From assembly GCA_037349105.1 (NCBI GenBank), contig JAYJMM010000039.1, forward strand, positions 62,001 to 126,000: a DNA stretch of 64,000 bases, in the 5' to 3' direction. The notes beneath the pieces were generated by a model, which searched no databases, was not told the DNA's origin, and worked only from the letters and a program-made list of their open reading frames with translations. Shown one piece after another: positions 62,501 through 64,000 of the stretch. The first letter of the stretch is position 1. Each line of letters starts with the position of its first letter. The stretch comes from Limnomonas spitsbergensis (taxonomy: Eukaryota; Chlorophyta; Chlorophyceae; Chlamydomonadales). Made by a program: the position numbers and the translations under genes.

Positions 62501-63653
62501 ATTCCTCTGATCCCTTGACCTCTGATTTGACCCTTGACCTCTGATCCCTTGCTCTTGGTAGGGATTCAGCAGCCTGCTGCCTCAGCTGCTTGACGGCTCC
62601 TTCATTTGCTGGCTGGTCACTGAGGTGAGAGCGACCCAAGAGACTGGGTATGCCCTGGACCTGGTTGGTGCAGGCTGAGTGGGTTACGGGCACATGCCCC
62701 ATGCATTAAATGTGATGCTCTGTTGGACTTGCAAAACTCCACAAAACTTCACACAACTCCACAAAACAAATTATTTCTGGTCAGGGCCAAGAGGTGTAAC
62801 GTCAGAGCAGAGCATAGGGATTCCAAATGGTATGGGGTATGCCACGGGACAGGTCTGTATCATCGCAAATTGTACACGTACCTGAAGAAATTTACATTTA
62901 TTTCGGCCCAGGCTGCGCTGTTTCCTTACCACTCACGCCCCCCACGGGGCGTAGCTTTCTTTCTTAAATTGATTTTGTAGGAGGCCCAATGTGATGCCTG
63001 TTCTTTCCATGTACAGTTATTCTCACTGAACATTGCTTTGAAGCCTGGAAGCTGCGTGTGATCTTTGATCTCCTCTGAGGCTTTCAATTGCATGTTGAGC
63101 CGGAGGATCTCCGAGTTCGTGATCTACTGACAGAAAATGTTTTTATCCAGGTCACCCAGGCCGCATCCCCGCGCCTTCTTGCGCCTTTTTTCTCTGCGGA
63201 AGACAGATGTTTGTCTTCCGAATGCGGCAAGATCTGATGCGTGACCATGCTTCAGACAATTTGATTTTTAACCCTGAGTCACAGGACCCCCTCTGGCTAC
63301 CTTGAACTCCAGACCACTGTGAACACTCCCACTTATGGTGCTCCAATGCTAAGCATCTTTTTTTCTCTTAGTTACGCTATGCATTTTTTTATTATTAATA
63401 AATAAAAATATGTCCACTTGTGCTGCCACGCACAAATCTTTACACCCTAAACCCCCTGATTCACCTCCTTGATCTGACACCCTAGACCCTGACCCCTGAT
63501 CCAACTCCTTGATCTTCCCTCTGCTGCTTCGCATCAGGTGGCTGGTCTGCCGCTAGTGGGTGTGCAGCAGCGCGCACTCAACCCAGCTGCTTCCCGACGG
63601 AGCTGGATGAAGGCCATCGAAGCGTTGCGCGGGCACCCGAGCTTCGCACGCAG
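19888..63653 (+). CDS. Giant CH-domain gene, at least 26 exons, 3' end unresolved
   Basis: Exons: 19888-20501, 21203-21376, 21632-21738, 23075-23434, 43485-43822, 44107-44199, 45291-46254, 46532-46710, 47524-48261, 48572-48742, 49474-49659, 50802-50915, 51855-52243, 52990-53102, 54627-54736, 55514-55611, 56327-56619, 56924-57104, 57557-57748, 57983-58169, 59653-59754, 60220-60312, 61291-61482, 61950-62034, 62562-62624, 63538-63653. Phases match at every junction through exon 22 (1,932 residues) and from 23 to 26; the 22/23 junction is short of two bases (mod 3), so an exon there is missing or wrong. The protein is mostly low-complexity Ser/Ala/Gly/Pro/Gln, with two CH-like domains near the end. 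CH pairs bind actin or, as in ASPM, sit in spindle proteins; a cytoskeletal role is inferred. Intron 4 is 20 kb. Confidence 0.7.
20634..20775. repeat. Dispersed intronic repeat, copy B
   Basis: It begins GCAGCCACCGCTGGGCCGAT and ends near ATGATGTTGCTGAATTGATG, matching the start and end of copies A and D. It lies in CH-gene intron 1. Confidence 0.5.
21060..21190. repeat. Degenerate CCATACCT-type short tandem repeat
   Basis: Roughly 8-9-bp units (CCATGTCTC, CCATACCTG, CCACACTTC) run up to the polypyrimidine tract of CH-gene exon 2. Confidence 0.55.
21203..21376 (+). CDS. CH gene exon 2
   Basis: Acceptor CTCTTCAG, donor GGCAG|gtgtgc, phase 2 to 2. It encodes YVRKPSIVDSVAMALSQAMA and then a Gly/Pro/Ser-rich stretch. 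Confidence 0.6.
21632..21738 (+). CDS. CH gene exon 3
   Basis: Acceptor CTGCTCGTAG, donor G|gtaggg. It encodes a basic Ser-rich start and a likely helix SSKGPLELLRDQLIGLGQEA. Phase 2 to 1. Confidence 0.6.
21764..22113. repeat. 60-bp minisatellite, first block
   Basis: Exact 60-bp spacing of TATTGCAACACCTTAGCATG (starts near 21842, 21902, 21962 and 22022). Each unit is itself a doubled 30-mer, since TTGCAACACC occurs twice per unit. It lies in CH-gene intron 3. Confidence 0.9.
22114..22845. repeat. Insert splitting the 60-bp array, with internal duplication
   Basis: About 730 bp of unrelated sequence interrupts the array. Its first half is a diverged direct duplication of roughly 185 bp: units near 22188 and 22377 share GGTAGGTAGACAG, CTGAACTGAAAATTAAGACC and ACTCACAGTCCTG. 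The rest is purine-rich. No coding sequence or terminal repeats were recognised. Confidence 0.6.
22846..23055. repeat. 60-bp minisatellite, second block
   Basis: The same units as at 21764 resume after the insert and run to within 20 bases of CH-gene exon 4. Confidence 0.88.
23075..23434 (+). CDS. CH gene exon 4
   Basis: Acceptor TTGCACCAG, donor GAAG|gtgggt, phase 1 to 1, about 120 residues. It is Ala/Gly/Ser/His-rich (LEASCADNLASGPTPASSAD...) with a basic patch GGARQRRSRESEPGRG. It is the last exon before the 20-kb intron; the split codon (G + AT = Asp) is completed at 43485. Confidence 0.62.
23590..23805. repeat. 11-bp tandem repeat, GCCAGGTAGGT type
   Basis: Degenerate on the left (GCCAGGTAGCT, GCCAGGCAACT) and nearly perfect on the right (GCCAGGTAAGT, GCCAGGTACGT, GCCAGGTAGGT). 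Every unit carries an AGGTARGT-like splice-donor string. It lies at the start of CH-gene intron 4. Confidence 0.8.
24196..24300. repeat. 15-bp tandem repeat, about 7 copies
   Basis: The unit AGGCCCTAATACAGC is nearly invariant (one A-to-G change in copy 6). It directly abuts the 26-bp repeat. Confidence 0.92.
24301..24404. repeat. 26-bp tandem repeat, 4 copies, precursor-like unit
   Basis: The unit starts CGCCGGCCTCAGGCCACTAA and ends GTTGGT. It equals the 36-bp unit that follows minus the ten bases CAAGGTTGGT. Confidence 0.9.
24405..43345. repeat. 36-bp satellite array, about 526 copies, inside CH-gene intron 4
   Basis: 18.9 kb of head-to-tail units: CGCTGGCCTCAGGCCACTAA followed by GTTGGTCAAGGTTGGT. 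Variable sites are few: CGCT/CGCC/CGTC, AAGT/AAGC, and rare GCCAGCC or CCTTAGG forms. Shared rare variants recur at 720, 1008 and 1836 bp, showing higher-order structure. Single-base indels (for example 32128, 32545, 34705, 36835, 38060, 38287) shift phase. Each unit contains the palindrome TGGCCTCAGGCCA. Open frames of 2,720 codons (plus) and 2,583 codons (minus) arise only because the period is 12 codons. Confidence 0.97.
43485..43822 (+). CDS. CH gene exon 5
   Basis: Acceptor ACCCGGACAG, donor CAG|gtgtgt. It completes the Asp codon begun in exon 4 and encodes FDSPEGDSANEGGPRPPANQ, then acidic and Ala/Gly-rich sequence. The donor region (CCAGGTGTGTGTGTGT) is copied again about 45 bases downstream. 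Confidence 0.65.
44018..44062 (+). repeat. Truncated upstream copy of CH-gene exon 6
   Basis: After its own CTGCAG acceptor it encodes LRELLEGAVSGAHPL, then diverges and has no donor. The true exon at 44107, 89 bp downstream, reads LRELLEGAASGIHPL. Confidence 0.75.
44107..44199 (+). CDS. CH gene exon 6
   Basis: Acceptor TTTGCAG, donor AGC|gtgagg, 31 residues, phase 0 to 0: LRELLEGAASGIHPLTDADF then SLISDVMQTMS, probably helical. The second nearby donor (G|gtgagt) would give the wrong phase for exon 7. Confidence 0.62.
44222..44365. repeat. 27-bp minisatellite, 5 copies
   Basis: The unit contains CAGTGCTGAGGAAAGAAGGG followed by ACTCAGA, almost identical across copies (one AAG variant). It lies in CH-gene intron 6. 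Confidence 0.92.
45076..45150. repeat. Dispersed repeat, copy 1 (75 bp)
   Basis: TTTGCTTTGCCTTCCCTCAT through GGGGTTGAGGGATCCATGAA to TTACTGATTATCGATTGTC. It is closely matched at 51557-51631. Confidence 0.75.
45291..46254 (+). CDS. CH gene exon 7 (largest)
   Basis: Acceptor GCTCATAG, donor G|gtgtgt, phase 0 to 1, 321 residues. It opens with an acidic/Ser tract (SGEGGEDDSSYSSSEHGGDD), then a short helix AEGLRLKVLWYLERFQQG, then a long Ala/Gly/Pro/Ser-rich disordered region. Confidence 0.68.
46532..46710 (+). CDS. CH gene exon 8
   Basis: Acceptor ATGTGGCAG, donor GAG|gtaaat, phase 1 to 0. It encodes GILDAVERTLRSDELDEPPA and then a Pro-rich stretch. Three related GCCGCTGCTGCT-containing strings follow downstream (46750-46880). 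Confidence 0.62.
47221..47283. repeat. Dispersed repeat, copy 1 of a 63-bp pair
   Basis: GTTACAAAGTTGACGCAACC through CACCCACAGCCTGTTGCG to GGGCCAGGCAGAGCGAAC. A close copy is at 53197-53260. Both are in CH-gene introns. Confidence 0.75.
47524..48261 (+). CDS. CH gene exon 9
   Basis: Acceptor CTTGCGCAG, strong donor TGG|gtgagt, 246 residues, phase 0 to 0. It starts with an amphipathic, coiled-coil-like stretch VTGRTLQLEELLEQLDILDQ, then long Gly/Ala runs including poly-Ala (GCGGCGGCGG), and ends ADLPGIPVEQAQSGW. Confidence 0.68.
48572..48742 (+). CDS. CH gene exon 10
   Basis: Acceptor CTGCTGGCAG, donor GAG|gtgagt, 57 residues, phase 0 to 0. Ser/Ala/Gly-rich, then ADVARQARVASDVAQAGARE, a probable helix. 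Confidence 0.62.
48775..49035. repeat. Degenerate telomere-like repeat (AACCCTAG / CCCTAAA)
   Basis: AACCCTAGCCCTTGACCCTA-like units recur about a dozen times with period near 22 bp, containing CCCTAAACCC strings, i.e. TTTAGGG-type on the minus strand. Smaller patches occur at about 50130-50210, 57455-57540 and 57925-57965. Confidence 0.7.
49474..49659 (+). CDS. CH gene exon 11
   Basis: Acceptor CCTATCAG, donor TGG|gtgagt, 62 residues, phase 0 to 0: VLLLRLRQAGYTPSPAGAAA then LPLSDLIPDSRYQPLSEHPL. Its ending SSSGW|gtgagt resembles the ending of exon 9. Confidence 0.62.
49700..50800. other. CH-gene intron 11, no second gene seen
   Basis: It contains a duplicated CACACCCTCAAGAGGGCTGTT string (about 49673 and 49731), a telomere-like patch and G-rich sequence. 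I see no supported exon. Confidence 0.4.
50802..50915 (+). CDS. CH gene exon 12
   Basis: Acceptor CTGCTGCAG, donor CAG|gtgggg, 38 residues, phase 0 to 0: VSTVAPVTHKPAAPKGLPPV then SEDGRQSVITTRSVTAYQ. Confidence 0.6.
51557..51631. repeat. Dispersed repeat, copy 2 (75 bp)
   Basis: It matches 45076-45150 over its whole length with a handful of substitutions. Confidence 0.75.
51855..52243 (+). CDS. CH gene exon 13, Gln-rich
   Basis: About 130 residues with poly-Gln encoded by CAGCAGCAG and CAACAACAT (RQQHQQQQQHQQQQ), then Gly/Ala/Gln-rich sequence. The donor GGCAG|gtgaga gives phase 2 and fits exon 14. The start is uncertain: CTCAG|AG lies two bases upstream, but phase 0 requires the adjacent AGAG|ATG. 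Another frame here is also open. Confidence 0.55.
52300..52400. repeat. Microsatellites (GACA/CAGA, GC and GA)
   Basis: CAGACAGACAGACAG, GCGCGCGC and GAGAGAGAGAGA runs follow each other just after CH-gene exon 13. Confidence 0.75.
52615..52950. repeat. About 30-bp tandem repeat, CCCAACCTSTGTRACC type
   Basis: Units of CCCAACCTGGGTACC and CAACCTCTGTGAC alternate and become more diverged toward exon 14 (CAATCTATG, CAATCTTTG). Confidence 0.8.
52990..53102 (+). CDS. CH gene exon 14
   Basis: Acceptor CTACGTAG, donor G|gtaagg. The split codon (AG + T = Ser) and the following split Gly codon both fit. It encodes VGGSPRAPRSTTAHVVPTHL then VRPDVQSANDQARPLLA. Confidence 0.6.
53197..53260. repeat. Dispersed repeat, copy 2 of a 63-bp pair
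   Basis: It closely matches 47221-47283 (CAACCACCCACAGCCT and GGGCCAGGCAGAGCGAAC). Confidence 0.75.
53815..54610. repeat. 82-bp minisatellite, about 9-10 copies
   Basis: The unit starts TGTTGGATGAGCCCCACCTC, includes CCTGTATTGGGGGTTCAGGC and ends CTCCTCCAATTCAAACTGC. Middle copies are nearly identical. The last two are altered (GGACGAGGCCCTCCTGC) and lead into the acceptor of CH-gene exon 15, so the final repeat supplies its polypyrimidine context. Confidence 0.93.
54627..54736 (+). CDS. CH gene exon 15
   Basis: Acceptor TTGCTGGCAG, donor CAG|gtatta, phase 1 to 0: PTPSVSPNMAKLEQQRELPP then DAPAARGSHGPSSYLQ. All three frames are open here; the one used is fixed by the phase of exon 14. Confidence 0.58.
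54866..55105. repeat. Dispersed intronic repeat, copy C
   Basis: It starts GTAGCTACCACTGGGCTGAT and ends GTAGCTGCATTGTAGCTGAA, like copies A and D but longer inside. Confidence 0.5.
55514..55611 (+). CDS. CH gene exon 16
   Basis: Acceptor ATTTGCAG, donor CGCAG|gtaggg, phase 0 to 2: EWRASSMLQHLEEEEVPRAI then QLAPSSPCKGRR. Confidence 0.6.
55614..55690. repeat. About 40-bp direct duplication after exon 16
   Basis: GGTTCAGGGTATAAATAAAT followed by ATCC occurs twice, directly after the donor of exon 16. Confidence 0.75.
56102..56232. repeat. Dispersed intronic repeat, copy D
   Basis: It starts GGCAGCCACCACTGGGACGA and ends near GTGATGCAGCTGCATTTCTA. Confidence 0.5.
56327..56619 (+). CDS. CH gene exon 17
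   Basis: Acceptor CCTCATAG, donor G|gtgggt, phase 2 to 1. STSPMLVAAATAEAQRAFQE is followed by a Ser/Arg/Pro-rich basic stretch. Basic Ser/Pro-rich regions of this kind often bind microtubules or are phosphorylated; this is only suggestive. Confidence 0.62.
56849..56880 (+). repeat. Truncated upstream copy of CH-gene exon 18
   Basis: CAGGCACTCCCACCCGCCTC matches the acceptor and start of exon 18 (CAGGCACTCCCAGTCGTCTC), 75 bp upstream, without a donor. Confidence 0.7.
56924..57104 (+). CDS. CH gene exon 18, SRRPASP repeats
   Basis: Acceptor ATCTTGCAG, donor CCTAG|gtaaag, phase 1 to 2. It contains three tandem 10-residue repeats of the type TSRRPASPS, encoded by 30-bp units. This is an Arg/Ser/Pro pattern with likely proline-directed phosphorylation sites. 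Confidence 0.65.
57125..57262. repeat. 39-bp tandem repeat, about 3 copies
   Basis: The unit contains CACCCTCAGCCACAATTCAC and CATATTTGTAGCTGA. CH-gene intron 18. Confidence 0.85.
57557..58169 (+). CDS. CH gene exons 19-20: first CH-like domain
   Basis: Exon 19 (57557-57748) and exon 20 (57983-58169) join in phase 2 through a split Arg codon. The CH signature begins WQERETRLWLCKLGLEV, continues LLDNPYRNGVLLCDVALALT (the N-G-x-x-L-C core of CH domains) and RSNMLLALAQLGLL, and is completed in exon 21. Length and order fit one CH fold of about 130 residues. CH domains bind F-actin in tandem, or occur in microtubule/spindle proteins such as ASPM. Confidence 0.66.
58425..58552. repeat. Dispersed intronic repeat, weak copy E
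   Basis: It starts GCAGCCGCCACTAGCCTGAC and ends GACATGTAGCTGAGTCAC. It is more diverged than copies A-D. Confidence 0.35.
58600..58915. repeat. About 45-50-bp tandem repeat, 6 copies
   Basis: Units combine AAGATATGCCCAGAGG with GAGAGGCTCCTGTGGGAGTG and GGGTCCAAGATCAAG in variable lengths. CH-gene intron 20. Confidence 0.82.
59085..59465. repeat. CA-rich direct repeats
   Basis: CTGCATGTCTGCATCGCAGT followed by ATCACAC occurs twice (about 59155 and 59390), and GTGCACCCTCACCGAAC with (CA)n twice (about 59095 and 59213). CH-gene intron 20. Confidence 0.75.
59653..59754 (+). CDS. CH gene exon 21: end of first CH-like domain
   Basis: Acceptor TGTCTGCAG, donor CAG|gtgtgg, 34 residues, phase 0 to 0. 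RHQERQLQSGLGLVWEVDRV fits the last helix of ASPM-type CH domains (G/R-H-R-x-K-x-L-x-L-L-W). GCAGGCCGCCTC also occurs at 59506, a possible short decoy copy. Confidence 0.62.
59990..60185. repeat. About 55-bp tandem repeat, 4 copies
   Basis: Units share CTATCGCCAGGGCAATCAAA or CTATCGACAAGGCAATCAA plus CCACACTGCCCCA. CH-gene intron 21. Confidence 0.82.
60220..60312 (+). CDS. CH gene exon 22
   Basis: Acceptor CTGCCCAG, donor AAG|gtaaag, 31 residues, phase 0 to 0: WASSGCSAVLRSHPQPKAAA then ATRLQPVTFAK. It ends in phase 0, whereas exon 23 needs phase 2. Confidence 0.52.
60850..61185 (+). repeat. Two degenerate upstream copies of the exon 23 acceptor region
   Basis: CTGCATACGTCTCTCGAGTG...ACGCAGGCATGATGAGGA (about 60868-60930) and CTGTGTACGCCTCTCGAGTT...TTTAGGCCCAACGTGGATGG (about 61106-61155) resemble the true junction TGTGTACGTCG...GCGTAGGCACGAGGATGGC at 61268-61300. 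The second keeps an open frame into PNVDGCSTAWEAADPKL but has no donor. Confidence 0.62.
61291..61482 (+). CDS. CH gene exon 23
   Basis: Acceptor GTTGCGTAG, donor TACAG|gtgcgt, phase 2 to 2: HEDGCGTAAVWEAVSDLAFS, then LDLTGSYEEAMEQLNDSGPS. The phase does not follow from exon 22, so at least one exon between them is missing or mis-set. An internal alternative (donor G|gtagct, acceptor CCCGCAG) is possible. Confidence 0.52.
61892..61903 (+). repeat. Truncated upstream copy of the exon 24 acceptor
   Basis: CCCCTCTAAGCAGTGCCTTT at 61880-61899 mirrors CCCCTCTGAGCAGTGCCTCT at the true exon 24 acceptor, 58 bp downstream. Confidence 0.55.
61950..62034 (+). CDS. CH gene exon 24: start of second CH-like domain
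   Basis: Acceptor TCTGAGCAG, donor GAG|gtgggg, phase 2 to 0. ASDVAQLEISVIRWLHELGA matches the opening helix of a CH domain (L-x-x-W-L-x-x-L-G). Confidence 0.6.
62045..62500. repeat. About 36-bp imperfect tandem repeat, about 12 copies
   Basis: Units such as GCTGGATTTGAACTGATGGC followed by CTTGCTCCTGATT, strongly diverged. CH-gene intron 24. It shares no sequence with the 36-bp satellite of intron 4. Confidence 0.85.
62562..62624 (+). CDS. CH gene exon 25
   Basis: Acceptor CTCTTGGTAG, donor GAG|gtgaga, 21 residues: FSSLLPQLLDGSFICWLVTE, the central CH helix with the D-G-x-x-x-C-x-L motif. Phase 0 to 0. Confidence 0.6.
63538..63653 (+). CDS. CH gene exon 26: second CH-like domain, continued
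   Basis: Acceptor TCGCATCAG, donor CGCAG|gtgtgg, phase 0 to 2: VAGLPLVGVQQRALNPAASR then RSWMKAIEALRGHPSFAR. The last part matches the helix in CH domains where N/R-x-x-x-A-L-E-x-L-R-x-x-P occurs. The next exon is not identified in the window. Confidence 0.6.
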
Positions 63654-64000
63654 GTGTGGCGGGGCAGTTGATGACTAGGTGCCATCCGTGAGGTTTTCTC
63701 CAATTACCTTGAATTTTCAGAAGGTTTTGAGTGGGAGTCCAGAGGGGTATGGGTTCATGTGGTGAATCCTTTTTGTTTGATTCCAGCAGTTATTGATTCC
63801 GTGGAGGAGGAGGGGGGAGCTGTCCACAATGGAAGGACCACATTAGGGCCACACAAACATTTGATTGAAGCAATGACTACGGTTGATTTGAATATGATTC
63901 AAGACGCTTGCAGCCCTCTGTCCATCTCTCTGCAGAAGGCAGCAGATGACATAACGGCATAAATCAATAAACCAACTTAACTTTCTGGTCCAATATGTGT
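63654..64000 (+). other. Right edge: possible terminal exon, phase not matching
   Basis: After ATTCCAGCAG at 63786 a frame reads IDSVEEEGGAVHNGRTTLGP... to a TAA at 63960-63962. Its entry phase (1) does not match the phase-2 end of exon 26. It may be the true 3' end with a small exon missed, or chance. AATAAA-like strings follow. Confidence 0.3.

Noticed and set aside
1..64000. Enrichment of the palindrome ACCGGT as a genome signature
   Set aside because: I noticed many copies, but a rough count of about 18 is near the number expected by chance for a six-base word in 64 kb.
1..64000. tRNA, rRNA or other structured RNA genes
   Set aside because: I looked for cloverleaf-like arms and conserved rRNA strings and saw none I could support by eye.

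Overview
This is a nuclear window from an intron-rich eukaryote. Bacterial hallmarks are absent, and coding sequence appears only as short exons bounded by GT(or GC)...AG sites whose reading phases fit together. A chlorophyte green alga is my best guess. It rests on the exon/intron style, TTTAGGG-like intronic repeats and TGTAA motifs shortly after stop codons; it is an inference, not proof.

Layout. (1) 1-1238: the 3' end of an unrecognised plus-strand gene. (2) About 2590-5580: a decayed non-LTR retrotransposon (LINE) with reverse-transcriptase and C-terminal Cys/His remnants and a duplicated 3' tail. (3) 6842-18002, minus strand: a 13-exon model of 748 codons that stays open across every junction. 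It encodes an acidic, probably nuclear protein with two tandem SUMO-interacting-type motifs and a C-terminal telobox Myb domain, the architecture of TRF-like telomere-repeat-binding proteins. (4) 18003-19887: a divergent intergenic region. (5) 19888 to at least 63653, plus strand: a gene of at least 26 exons and about 2,080 residues. Its long disordered Ser/Ala/Gly/Pro/Gln-rich part is followed by two calponin-homology (CH)-like domains. The 3' end is not resolved.

The most striking feature is intron 4 of the CH gene (23435-43484, 20,050 bp). About 19 kb of it is one tandem array of a 36-bp unit (about 526 copies) with higher-order periods of 720, 1008 and 1836 bp. The array is preceded by a 26-bp precursor unit and a 15-bp unit. 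Because 36 is a multiple of three, the array gives meaningless open frames of more than 2,500 codons on both strands. Many other introns carry their own unrelated minisatellite. Several exons of the CH gene have a truncated copy (splice acceptor plus exon start) just upstream. Short dispersed repeats occur in introns of both genes.

The two large genes are divergently transcribed. Shared regulation is possible, but nothing in the sequence proves it. Exon models come from splice-site and phase logic by eye and need transcript support.
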